From contig CAVYRG010000001.1 in the NCBI GenBank assembly GCA_963770915.1, positions 3,658,001 to 3,722,000 on the forward strand: a stretch of DNA of 64,000 nucleotides, given 5' to 3'. The DNA is from PALSA-270 sp963770915 (GTDB taxonomy: Bacteria > Acidobacteriota > Terriglobia > Terriglobales > Acidobacteriaceae). Of the stretch, positions 9,090-16,460 are shown piece by piece (the stretch's first letter is position 1; each line of letters begins with the position of its first letter). The position numbers were made by a program, and so were the translations under genes. The notes below the pieces were generated by a model. That model was not told the DNA's origin and made no database searches. It was given only the letters and a program-made list of their open reading frames with translations.

Positions 9090-9707
9090 TCATACCTTTT
9101 CCCGCGTCTTGTAGATGATATCGTCTATGATTCCGTATTCCTTCGCCTGCTGCGCGTTCATGATGAAGTCGCGCTCCACGTCTTTTTCCACCTTATCCAG
9201 CCTCTGCCCGCTGTGCTTGGCCAGCAACTGGTTTGTAATCTCGCGCATGCGCAGAATCTCGCGGGCATGGATATCGATGTCCGTTGCCTGGCCGGACAAG
9301 CCGCCCATGGATGGTTGGTGAATTAGAATTCGCGAATTTGGCAGCGCCAGCCGCTTCTTGGCCTCGCCCGCCGCCAGCAGCAACGCCGCCATGCTGGCCG
9401 CCTGGCCGATGCAGATGGTGGTCACGTCGTTCTTCACATACTGCATGGTGTCGTAAATCGCCATGCCCGCGGTGATGGAGCCGCCCGGCGAGTTGATGTA
9501 GAGCTGGATGTCTTTTTCCGGGTCTTCCTGCGCCAGAAACAACATCTGCGCAATCACCAGGTTGGCGATGTTGTCGTCGATCGGCGTGCCGATGAAAATA
9601 ATGTTATCCCGCAGCAGCCGGGAGTAGATGTCATAGGCGCGTTCGCCCCGCCCGGTCTGTTCGATGACCATGGGCACCAGCATCATTTGCGGTTCGTTCA
9701 CTTTCAC
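9090..9707 (-). CDS. clpP: ATP-dependent Clp protease proteolytic subunit
   Basis: Serine peptidase forming the double heptameric chamber of ClpXP. The catalytic Ser is in GQAASMAALLL (about residue 105), the His in ILIHQPSMGG (about 130), and the Asp lies about 50 residues later (SGQRLDKVEKDVERDF). The GTG start at 9707 has AGGAG about nine nt upstream. At 205 aa it is of normal length. It follows tig by 55 nt and precedes clpX by 115 nt on the same strand. Confidence 0.97.
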   Translation of the reverse strand: MKVNEPQMMLVPMVIEQTGRGERAYDIYSRLLRDNIIFIGTPIDDNIANLVIAQMLFLAQEDPEKDIQLYINSPGGSITAGMAIYDTMQYVKNDVTTICIGQAASMAALLLAAGEAKKRLALPNSRILIHQPSMGGLSGQATDIDIHAREILRMREITNQLLAKHSGQRLDKVEKDVERDFIMNAQQAKEYGIIDDIIYKTREKV

Positions 9708-9762
9708 CTTGCCACACTCCTAGCTCACGATCTCAAGTTTTCGGGGAGGTTTGAAGTACGCC

Positions 9763-11037
9763 TTAAGCGGACTGGCGGTACAAAAAATCGAGGGTCTTCT
9801 CAGCGCGGATTCTTGCCCGGATTCTATCGAGCGCTCCCTCCCGTGTCAAACGAGCGCGGATGGCTTCCGCGGTTTGTTTTGACTGAGCGGCAAGCGCCTC
9901 GACCTCACGGTCGATCTCCTGATCGCTGACCTCGATTTTCTCCTCCTCGGCAACTTTTTCCAGCAACAGCGAAGCCTTCACATCCTCAAGGGCGCGGTCG
10001 CGCTGGCCCGCGCGCAAGCGCTGCAGGTCCATCTTCTTCAAATCTTCCGCCTTCATGCCCTGGGCAGCCAGCGCGCGCAAGCCGCGCTCCAACTGAACAT
10101 CAATCTGCCGCTCGACCATCGCCTCCGGCACTTCGAAGTCGTTGCGTTTGACCAGTTCGGCCACCAGCTTGTCTTTGGCGGCGCGCTCACTCTCGTGTTT
10201 GCGCTCGGCTTCCATGTTTTCGCGCAGACGCTTTCGCACTTCGTCCAACGTCGAGAACTCGCCCAGCTCCTTGGCGAAGTCATCGTTCAACTCAGGCAGC
10301 GCTTTCTGCTTAATGCCGTGCACGGTCACGTTGTATGTGAAGGTCTTGCCCGCCAGCCGCTTGTCGCTTGAGTCGGCGGGATAGGCCACATCGAACGTGC
10401 GCTGCTGGCTCGCAGCAGCGCCGCGCAGATTCTCGGTGAACTCGGGCATGGTGTTCTTGCCCGCGATCTCCACCAGGATTTCATCCATGTGCACAGGTTT
10501 GGTTTCGCCGTCGTTGTCTTTCGGCTGGCCATCGAGTGAAACCTGGGCGAAATCCCCGTCTGCCAGCGGCCGCCCCTCGACCGGAGTGAAGGTGGCGCGC
10601 TGTTCGCGCAGGGCCTGCAGCGATTCCTCCACTTCCTCATCGGTGACGGCGATCTCGGGCTTTTCCGTCCGCAATTCCCTATAGCCCTCGACCTTCACTT
10701 CGGGCATGACTTCAAAGCTGGCCTTGAAGCGCAGCGGCTCGCCTTCATGGACGTGTAAATCGGTCACCTGTGGTTGGGAGACCGGCATCAGCCCCAGCCG
10801 GCCGGTTTCCTGCCGGAAATACTTCGGCACCAGCGCATCGACAACGTCGTTATTGATGTCGCGACCAAATCGCTGGCGGACGATCGACGCCGGGATATGG
10901 CCGCGCCGGAAGCCGGGCAGGCGCGCCAGCTTCTGATATTTCTGAATGAGGGTGGCCGTTTCGCGGGCCACCTCTTCGGCGGGAATCTCGACCTGAATTT
11001 CTCGCTTGGTGGCGGTTGTGGCTTCGCTTGGACTCAC
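9763..11037 (-). CDS. tig: trigger factor
   Basis: Ribosome-associated chaperone and prolyl isomerase. The N-terminal ribosome-binding domain shows the signature GFRRGHIPASIVRQRFG (the GFRxGxxP loop) near residue 43. A middle FKBP-type PPIase domain (GDFAQVSLDG to FDVAYPADSSDKRLAGKTFTY region) and a helical C-terminal chaperone domain follow. 424 aa is typical. It starts at GTG and heads the clpP-clpX-lon cluster, the classical order in which newly made chains meet first the chaperone and then the protease. Confidence 0.96.
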   Translation of the reverse strand: MSPSEATTATKREIQVEIPAEEVARETATLIQKYQKLARLPGFRRGHIPASIVRQRFGRDINNDVVDALVPKYFRQETGRLGLMPVSQPQVTDLHVHEGEPLRFKASFEVMPEVKVEGYRELRTEKPEIAVTDEEVEESLQALREQRATFTPVEGRPLADGDFAQVSLDGQPKDNDGETKPVHMDEILVEIAGKNTMPEFTENLRGAAASQQRTFDVAYPADSSDKRLAGKTFTYNVTVHGIKQKALPELNDDFAKELGEFSTLDEVRKRLRENMEAERKHESERAAKDKLVAELVKRNDFEVPEAMVERQIDVQLERGLRALAAQGMKAEDLKKMDLQRLRAGQRDRALEDVKASLLLEKVAEEEKIEVSDQEIDREVEALAAQSKQTAEAIRARLTREGALDRIRARIRAEKTLDFLYRQSA

Positions 11038-11103
11038 AAGCTGAGTTTAAGGACTGGAGGGGAGAACCGTCAAACGCCGCAAGGTACGTTAGTCACTCTT
11101 TTC

Positions 11104-11253
11104 TGGTCGTTGGTCGTCCGTCGTTGGTCGTTGGCCATTGTCCCGCGGTGCCCCATAATGGGACGACGCTCGAACTGCGACTCCGAACCGAGAACTGACT
11201 ATCTTTGGATAATGCAAAAAGCCAACGACCAACGACGAACGACCAACGACTGG
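11104..11253. repeat. heptanucleotide repeats arranged as a long inverted repeat
   Basis: The left arm (11104-11138) is built of heptads of the form TGGTCGT. The right arm (11221-11253) is the inverted form, AACGACC-type heptads. Left arm and reverse complement of the right arm match at about 29 of 31 positions around a loop of about 80 nt, which itself holds two units of the GAGAACY type (about 11186-11198). The right arm is also the coding sequence for the N-terminus of the uracil-DNA glycosylase. Confidence 0.85.
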
Positions 11254-11928
11254 TTGAGCGAACTCAACCGGGAAGTGATCGCCTGCACGCTCTGTCCTCG
11301 CCTGGTCGTGTATCGGAAGCAAATTGCCCGCGAGAAGCGCCGCGCCTACCGCGACTGGGATTACTGGGGCAAGCCGGTGCCGGGCTTCGGCGATCCCCAA
11401 GCCCGCGTGCTGATTCTCGGCCTCGCGCCCGGAGCGCACGGCTCGAATCGCACCGGCCGCCCTTTCACCGGCGACGCCAGCGGCAATTTTATGTATCCCG
11501 TGCTCTATGAAACCGGATTCGCCAATCAGCCCACCGCGACGCGCCGCGACGACGGTCTTCAGCTTAAGGGCCTCTACATCACGGCGGCAGCGCGCTGCGC
11601 TCCTCCCGCCAACAAGCCCCTGCCGCAGGAACTGGCCAACTGCGCACCCTATTTGGAGCGGGAACTGGATGGCCTTAAGGGCGTGAAGGTCGTCGTCGCC
11701 CTAGGCAAGATCGCTTTCGATGCCTACCTGAGCTTCCTGAAGCGGCGCGGCCTGCTCGCCAGCCGAAAGGGCTTTATCTTCCGGCACGGGGCGCGTTATG
11801 CCATGCCGGACGGCCGGACATTGCTGGCCTCCTACCATCCCTCCAACCAGAACACCCAAACCGGGAAACTCACCCGCCCCATGTTTGTAGGCATCTTTAA
11901 AGAGGCGGCGCGATTGGCCGATACATAA
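11212..11928 (+). CDS. family 5 (UDGb-type) uracil-DNA glycosylase
   Basis: Removes uracil and some other deaminated bases from DNA. Motif 1 reads GLAPGAHGSNRTGRPFTGD and motif 2 ASYHPSNQN, both typical of family 5. Four Cys that would bind a 4Fe-4S cluster are visible: ACTLCPRL near the start, and ARCAPP and LANC in the middle. The only ATG is at 11212. Its first 12 or so codons (MQKANDQRRTTNDWL) are translated heptanucleotide repeat and do not look like family sequence; conserved similarity begins at LNREVIACTLCPRL. A TTG at 11254 is an alternative start. No ribosome binding site is evident. Confidence 0.88.
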   Translation: MQKANDQRRTTNDWLSELNREVIACTLCPRLVVYRKQIAREKRRAYRDWDYWGKPVPGFGDPQARVLILGLAPGAHGSNRTGRPFTGDASGNFMYPVLYETGFANQPTATRRDDGLQLKGLYITAAARCAPPANKPLPQELANCAPYLERELDGLKGVKVVVALGKIAFDAYLSFLKRRGLLASRKGFIFRHGARYAMPDGRTLLASYHPSNQNTQTGKLTRPMFVGIFKEAARLADT

Positions 11929-12023
11929 AGGCAGCGGCGCTGCGGGGCCTGATTCGTCCACCCACCCCTTGCACGGGGCTACACAACAGTCCGGGTACGA
12001 GTCGGGGCGGCGCCGCGCCTTGT

Positions 12024-12584
12024 TCAGGGCAGCTTGACGATGGTGACCTCAAGCTGAAACTCACGGTTGGAATTGGGATCATCGACGGTTCCGACCACGA
12101 TGGGCTTGTCGGTGACCACGGGAACTTCGCCGTCGATGTGCATTTGCCGCAGCAAAGGATGGCCGCCGTGCGTGGATTCTTCCGGTGAGGCGAGGCTGCT
12201 GATTTCTGCCCTCAGATTCAGCACCATGGCAGTAGACCAGGACTGGATCCCAGCGCTGATGTCGGTCCCCACCTGAAGATAGGTGAACTTGCCATCTTCG
12301 CTCTGGACCGGCACGCGGCTGCCGATCTGAATTCTTTGCGACGTGCCCCCGTTCATGTTGTTAAAGCTCATGGTGTTTATGGTATAGCGGCGGGTGTTGA
12401 TCTTCTTTCCATCGGCAAACTCGTTGACGGCGATATCGAGCCGGTAGGCGGTAGCGGGACGCGGCCCGTCGGAATTGGCTTCTTGCTTGGTTTCGGGTTT
12501 GGCATCCTGCGCACGGAGGAATGGCCTGGAAGTGCAAAGAAAAGCGCCAAGAGCAAGTGCCAACGCGACAGTTTTCTGGTGCAT
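12024..12584 (-). CDS. exported hypothetical protein, sigma/anti-sigma cluster
   Basis: A 186-aa protein with a clear signal peptide (MHQKTVALALALGAFLCTSRP to LRAQ). The mature part is mostly beta-like, with ADGKKINTRRYTINT, SQRIQIGSRVPV and MHIDGEVPVVTDKPIVVGTV; I do not recognise a family. It ends with a short hydrophobic strand (FQLEVTIVKLP). It begins 20 nt after the putative anti-sigma stop codon and is the third gene of what looks like one operon. The job may be periplasmic sensing or an output of the sigma factor, but that is inference from position only. Confidence 0.7.
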   Translation of the reverse strand: MHQKTVALALALGAFLCTSRPFLRAQDAKPETKQEANSDGPRPATAYRLDIAVNEFADGKKINTRRYTINTMSFNNMNGGTSQRIQIGSRVPVQSEDGKFTYLQVGTDISAGIQSWSTAMVLNLRAEISSLASPEESTHGGHPLLRQMHIDGEVPVVTDKPIVVGTVDDPNSNREFQLEVTIVKLP

Positions 12585-12604
12585 GTTCGTTCTCCTGAAT
12601 TGTT

Positions 12605-13144
12605 TTATTGCGACGAGTCTTGCGATGGGCTTGACGTTTGTTCCTCGAACTTACGCGCTTCTTCTTCCATCAACTCAGTCTGCGCCTCCGCCATCTGCTT
12701 CGCTTCCGCAGGACGGTCTTCGACATAGCGAGCCAGGGCTCGTTCCTGCGAAGTGAGCGGCCGCGGAGAAGGGAATTGCGGTAAACGGGGCTCAACTTGC
12801 ACATGAACGATTTGTCTCTGTGCGGCTGGCCTCCCAATTGCTTTGGGAGCCAGAGCAGCGCCCGGAGCCGCCGCAACGCTCGGCGGACCCTGGGCTTGGC
12901 GAATTGGGACTTCCGGCGCTGACGCAGTGTGATGGCGCAGAAGGACCGCCGCGCCCACTACGAGGATTGCCATGGCCGTAGCCACCGCCGGCCACCAGCG
13001 CCAGCGTTTGGGCGCCGATTCCGCCGATCGCAAATTGGCCAGGACACGGCCCTCCAGACCAGACCGCGGCTCAGCCTCGCCATATTGCCTCAGCGCGCCA
13101 TCGAGCCACTGGTCGAGTTGCGGTTCCTGCCCTTTAGGTTCCAT
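12605..13144 (-). CDS. putative membrane-anchored anti-sigma factor
   Basis: A 179-aa protein with an acidic N-terminal cytoplasmic part (about 1-45), one transmembrane segment (WWPAVATAMAILVVGAAVLL, about 49-68), a Pro/Ala-rich linker and a charged, helical extracytoplasmic tail (EERALAR-like, AEAKQMAEAQTELMEEEAR). Its ATG lies inside the sigma factor gene (11-nt overlap), the usual translational coupling of ECF sigma and anti-sigma pairs. No zinc-binding HxxxCxxC motif is visible, so the assignment rests on topology and position. Confidence 0.65.
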   Translation of the reverse strand: MEPKGQEPQLDQWLDGALRQYGEAEPRSGLEGRVLANLRSAESAPKRWRWWPAVATAMAILVVGAAVLLRHHTASAPEVPIRQAQGPPSVAAAPGAALAPKAIGRPAAQRQIVHVQVEPRLPQFPSPRPLTSQERALARYVEDRPAEAKQMAEAQTELMEEEARKFEEQTSSPSQDSSQ

Positions 13145-13733
13145 GTTTCCCCTTTACGCTGCCAACGAGCTTCTCCCGCAGAATCTGCCGCGCGCGAAAC
13201 AGCCGAGAGCGCACCGCCGCTTCATTGACGCCGAGCACCCCGGCGATATCCGCCGGCGACATTTCTTCGAGCGTCGAAAGCGTCAGTGGATCGCGCAACT
13301 TCGGCGGCAGCGCCGCGATCATCGCCGCCAGACGGTTGTTCCTCTCAGCGCTCAGCAGCATCTCGTCGGCCCCGGCAGCGAAAGAACGAACCGGAGCCGC
13401 GAGTTGGTCCTCGCTATCCAACGAGATTTCCGGAGCTCTCCTTCTCCGCTCCACCGCGACCCGCCATGCGATGCGCGCCAGCCACGTGCGCGGATCCCGT
13501 ATCCCAGCCAACTTTCTGCGGTAGCGCAGCACGCGGAGAAAAGCCTCTTGCGTCGCGTCCTCCGCGTCGTGATGGTTCCGCAGCACCGAGAACGCGATGC
13601 GATAGACCAGCCGCGCGTGCTCGCGGACGGCGAGTTCCAGTTGGTCCTCGTCAGAGCGCGCCAGCACCATGGCTTGATTCACGAGCGCCTGTCCCGTCAC
13701 TTCTCGTTGGCCCTCAAACATGAAGACCGCCAT
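13134..13733 (-). CDS. ECF-type RNA polymerase sigma factor
   Basis: Extracytoplasmic-function sigma-70 factor. Region 2 is seen in LVYRIAFSVLRNHHDAEDATQEAFLRVLRY, and region 4 with its helix-turn-helix in LRDPLTLSTLEEMSPADIAGVLGVNEAAVRSRLFRARQIL (each described here by parts). The ATG at 13733 gives 199 aa, the normal ECF size; the same frame is open for another 195 codons upstream, but that stretch runs through a palindromic repeat element and murB antisense sequence and is not family-like. It overlaps the next gene by 11 nt. Confidence 0.9.
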   Translation of the reverse strand: MAVFMFEGQREVTGQALVNQAMVLARSDEDQLELAVREHARLVYRIAFSVLRNHHDAEDATQEAFLRVLRYRRKLAGIRDPRTWLARIAWRVAVERRRRAPEISLDSEDQLAAPVRSFAAGADEMLLSAERNNRLAAMIAALPPKLRDPLTLSTLEEMSPADIAGVLGVNEAAVRSRLFRARQILREKLVGSVKGKHGT

Positions 13734-13767
13734 TGTGCCTGATTTGTTCGGATTTTTTTGGATTGAC

Positions 13768-13972
13768 TGTGGAGCGGACACTCCTGTCCGCTGCTTTTGA
13801 CTTTTGTCATGCCTGCCAGAAATGAAAATTGTCATTTGAAGCGAAGCGAGGAATCTGCTGTTTGCCGGCGCCGGCAGAAAGCAGATTCCTCGTCGCTGCG
13901 CTCCTCGGAATGACAAGTCCTGCAGACTTTCCTGAAATACCAAAAGCAGCGGACAGGAGTGTCCGCTCCACA
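13768..13972. repeat. composite nested palindromic element
   Basis: Two 31-bp arms (13768-13798 and 13942-13972) are perfect inverted repeats of each other. Each contains the 18-bp palindrome GCGGACACTCCTGTCCGC or its complement form. Inside lies a second hairpin: GAGGAATCTGCT and AGCAGATTCCTC around a GCCGGC centre, flanked by TGTCATTTGAAGCGAAGCGAG and its inverted partner ending CTCGGAATGACA. The whole 205-bp unit fills the gap between the sigma factor and murB. It resembles the mosaic BIME elements formed by paired REP sequences. Confidence 0.85.
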
Positions 13973-13975
13973 CAA

Positions 13976-15022
13976 TCAAAACCCCACAAACACCGGTTCC
14001 GGCTCCAGCCGTACGCCCCAAATTTCTTCGACCCGCTGTTGGATATGATCTTTTAGGGCGATAATTTCGGCTGCGCAGGCTTCCCCGCGGTTCACAATCG
14101 CCAGCGTGTGCTTGCGCGAAATACCTACTCGTCCGCTCGCATAACCTTTCGCAAAGCCGGAATGCTCCACCAGCCACGCTGCGGAGACTTTTTTCCGGGA
14201 AGCCAGCGCGGGGTAGCTGGGAATCTGTAAGCCTTTGGCTGCGGCGCGCTTTTCGAGCTCCAGGTGCTGCGCGGCGGAGAGAATCGGGTTCTTGAAGAAT
14301 GAGCCGGCGCTGCGGCAATCCTCGTCGCCGGGAGTGATCAGCATTCCCTTCTGGGCGCGAATTCTGCGGACGGCCTCGCGCGTATCGGCCAGCGTCGGCG
14401 CCCTCTGCCAGCCGGCAAAATGCTTTTTCAGGTCTGCGTACTCGATGCGCGCCGCTCCGCCTGGCTCAAGCGCGTAGGTCACTCGCACAACGATGTAGCG
14501 CCCGCGCTCGCTAGTGTTGAAGATGCTGGTGCGATAGCTGAATCCGCAGGCCTCGCGGCAAAGCTCGTGCAGTTGCCCATCTTTCAGGTCGAACGCCAGC
14601 ACGGACTCGATGACTTCGGCAACTTCCTGGCCGTAGGCGCCGACGTTCTGCACGGGCGTGCCGCCCACACTGCCGGGAATTCCGCTCAGGCACTCGACGC
14701 CGGCGCAGTTGCACGCCACCGCTCGCGCCACGAATCTGTCCCACTCTTCGCCGGCGCCGGCCTCAAACTGCATTTTTTCGCCGGCTGCCGTCTCCGCGAT
14801 TCCGCCGATGGCCATCTTGATCACCAGGCCCGGGAACCCGGCATCGGAAACGACAAGATTGCTGCCGCCGCCCAGCACGAAAAGCGGAAGCCCGCGTGCC
14901 CGCGCGAACTCTACGCCGGCCTGAAGCTGCTCGACGGTTCCGGCTTCAAGAAAAAACCGCGCCGCACCACCCACTCCAAACGTTGTGAACGGCGCCAGCG
15001 CGACATTTTCCTGAATCAACAT
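13976..15022 (-). CDS. murB: UDP-N-acetylenolpyruvoylglucosamine reductase
   Basis: FAD- and NADPH-dependent reductase making UDP-N-acetylmuramic acid for peptidoglycan. The FAD-binding part shows FTTFGVGGAARFF, LFVLGGGSNLVV and ECLSGIPGSVGGTPVQNVGAYG. The catalytic Ser is in AGSFFKNP and the Glu in the LVEHSGFAKGY region. The ATG at 15022 gives 348 aa and a start (MLIQENVALAPFTTFGVGG) like those of other MurB proteins; upstream in-frame codons are not conserved. It carries the Tyr-loop insert of the longer, E. coli-like type. The neighbours are not cell-wall genes. Confidence 0.95.
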   Translation of the reverse strand: MLIQENVALAPFTTFGVGGAARFFLEAGTVEQLQAGVEFARARGLPLFVLGGGSNLVVSDAGFPGLVIKMAIGGIAETAAGEKMQFEAGAGEEWDRFVARAVACNCAGVECLSGIPGSVGGTPVQNVGAYGQEVAEVIESVLAFDLKDGQLHELCREACGFSYRTSIFNTSERGRYIVVRVTYALEPGGAARIEYADLKKHFAGWQRAPTLADTREAVRRIRAQKGMLITPGDEDCRSAGSFFKNPILSAAQHLELEKRAAAKGLQIPSYPALASRKKVSAAWLVEHSGFAKGYASGRVGISRKHTLAIVNRGEACAAEIIALKDHIQQRVEEIWGVRLEPEPVFVGF

Positions 15023-15306
15023 TCGCTTCAATAAATATATACGAGGTGCAATGCACCACGTTCGCGGCAGTAGGGTGCCCATCCGCTCCCCCCACGAAAC
15101 TCCCATAGATATTGGCCGAGTCTTGCATTAGTATTCCCCCCAATGATGATGCCGAGAACATCTACGCCGTTCCAGCCAAACCGTCATTCCCGGTGCAGGG
15201 AGGAAGCAGCGGTGGCTTAGCGCCGTCCCATTGCGATCCGTTTTGAATGACGCTGTTTTCTCCGGCTAGCTTCGAACAGCTAATTTGAGAACCTCAAGGA
15301 GATGCG

Positions 15307-15738
15307 ATGCACCCAGAAATTATGGTGATACCCATGCGCGAGGAATTGACTCGCGTTGGCGTCGTGGAACTGCGGACTCCCGGCGAAGTGGACCGGGCGC
15401 TGCAAGGGCCGTCCGGCACGGCCATGGTCATTGTGAATTCGGTTTGCGGATGTGCCGCCGGCCGCATGCGTCCGGCTGTCCGCGCCGCGCTGCAGCACTC
15501 CGTGCGGCCCGAGAGAATCTTTAGCGTGTTTGCCGGACAGGATGTCGCCGCCACCGAGCGCGCCCGCTCTTACTTCACGGGGTATCCGCCCTCTTCACCC
15601 TCCATTGCGCTGCTGCGCGACGGCCAACTCATCCACATGATGCAGCGCAGTGACATCGAACATCGCGAAGCCGCCGACATCGCGGCCGAGCTTACCCGCG
15701 TTTTCGATCAGCACTGCGCCAAGGCCGAGACGATCTAG
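15307..15738 (+). CDS. bacilliredoxin, BrxA/BrxB (DUF1094) family
   Basis: Thioredoxin-fold protein that removes bacillithiol or a similar thiol from oxidised proteins in the cytoplasm. The active site is VNSVCGCAAGRMRP (CGC, about residues 47-49), the family hallmark, followed by FAGQDVAATERARSYF and YPPSSPSIALL. 143 aa is normal. The start ATG is preceded by AAGGAG eight nt upstream. Presence of this gene suggests bacillithiol chemistry in the organism, but no biosynthesis gene is in the window. Confidence 0.93.
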   Translation: MHPEIMVIPMREELTRVGVVELRTPGEVDRALQGPSGTAMVIVNSVCGCAAGRMRPAVRAALQHSVRPERIFSVFAGQDVAATERARSYFTGYPPSSPSIALLRDGQLIHMMQRSDIEHREAADIAAELTRVFDQHCAKAETI

Positions 15739-15755
15739 TTGGCCGGCAGGATGGA

Positions 15756-15778
15756 GCGACGGGCCCTCCGCCCGTCGC
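15756..15778. repeat. REP-like palindrome, GCGACGGGC stem
   Basis: A perfect 9-bp stem, GCGACGGGC and GCCCGTCGC, encloses the loop CCTCC. It lies 18 nt after the bacilliredoxin stop codon between two convergent genes. The layout (GC stem, C/T-rich 4-5 nt loop) is the same as in the other REP-like sequences here, with different stem bases. There is no T-run, so it is not a standard terminator. Confidence 0.65.
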
Positions 15779-15816
15779 AGTCCCGCCTGGGATTCACGGA
15801 TGTTCTAGCGGGTCGC

Positions 15817-16395
15817 TCAGCCGCGAGGAGGGTTCTCGCCCACTGCCCGGAAAGTCATCTCGTGCGCCGCGCTGCGAGTACGCTTTTTCCACCCGAAAAA
15901 CAATTCCGCATAACTCTGCGTGATGTAGTCCTGCGGCCCAATCCCCAAAACCCCCGCCGTTTGGTCAATCCAGCGCGGCGCGCCTTCGATCTCGCCGAAA
16001 GTTCCGATGGGCGTTTCGTCGATGGTTACGTGTCCCTTTCCGTCGCCCCATTCCGCGCGAAATTTTTCGTAGCGAAATGTAACTTGGTAGCCTAGGGCAA
16101 GCAAAATGGCGTGCATCTCGGCGCCGTCTGCGACCTTGGTTTCGCGCTCCGTGCGGGTCTTGTAGCGTTCTTCTGTGGCCTTGGCCTTGTGGGTGAGCAG
16201 CCATTCTGATCCGTATTGCCGCAGGCGCAGCAAAGCGCCTTGCCGCCGCAGCGGCTGGCCGGGCAGATCATAGAGAGAATTCGTTTCGTGGGTGCGGCGG
16301 GTCAGCAGACGAAAGCCTGCAGCCCGGAGCTTGCGGCGCAAGAGCGGCAGATCGTTGACACGAAATTTAATCTCGACTTCTTGGTTTGCGCCCAT
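15817..16395 (-). CDS. CYTH-domain protein (class IV adenylate cyclase-like)
   Basis: Member of the CYTH triphosphate tunnel metalloenzyme superfamily, which includes CyaB-type adenylate cyclases and thiamine- or tripolyphosphatases. The start has the EVEIKFRV motif (ExExK) that binds the triphosphate, then LRRQGALLRLRQYG and WLLTHKAKA, and Lys/Arg/Glu pairs through TERETKV to VTIDETPIGTFGEIEG. The ATG at 16395 puts the ExExK motif at residue 6, as usual; a longer frame adds unconserved residues. Substrate cannot be told from sequence. Confidence 0.85.
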   Translation of the reverse strand: MGANQEVEIKFRVNDLPLLRRKLRAAGFRLLTRRTHETNSLYDLPGQPLRRQGALLRLRQYGSEWLLTHKAKATEERYKTRTERETKVADGAEMHAILLALGYQVTFRYEKFRAEWGDGKGHVTIDETPIGTFGEIEGAPRWIDQTAGVLGIGPQDYITQSYAELFFGWKKRTRSAAHEMTFRAVGENPPRG

Positions 16396-16426
16396 CTCGG
16401 TTAGCAGGCGGCGGCAATAACCGATC

Positions 16427-16457
16427 GCCAACGACTAACGACGCACGGCCAACGTCG
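16427..16457. repeat. heptanucleotide repeats (AACGACY type)
   Basis: Four heptads can be read: AACGACT, AACGACG, CACGGCC, AACGTCG. They belong to the same family as 11221-11253 and 24671-24692. They sit between the CYTH gene and the end of the DedA-rhodanese gene. No inverted partner is seen here. Confidence 0.6.
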
Positions 16458-16460
16458 GCT

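Noticed and set aside
13734..14318. N-terminal extension of the sigma factor frame
   Set aside because: The extension runs through the palindromic element and murB antisense sequence; the ECF family starts near 13733.
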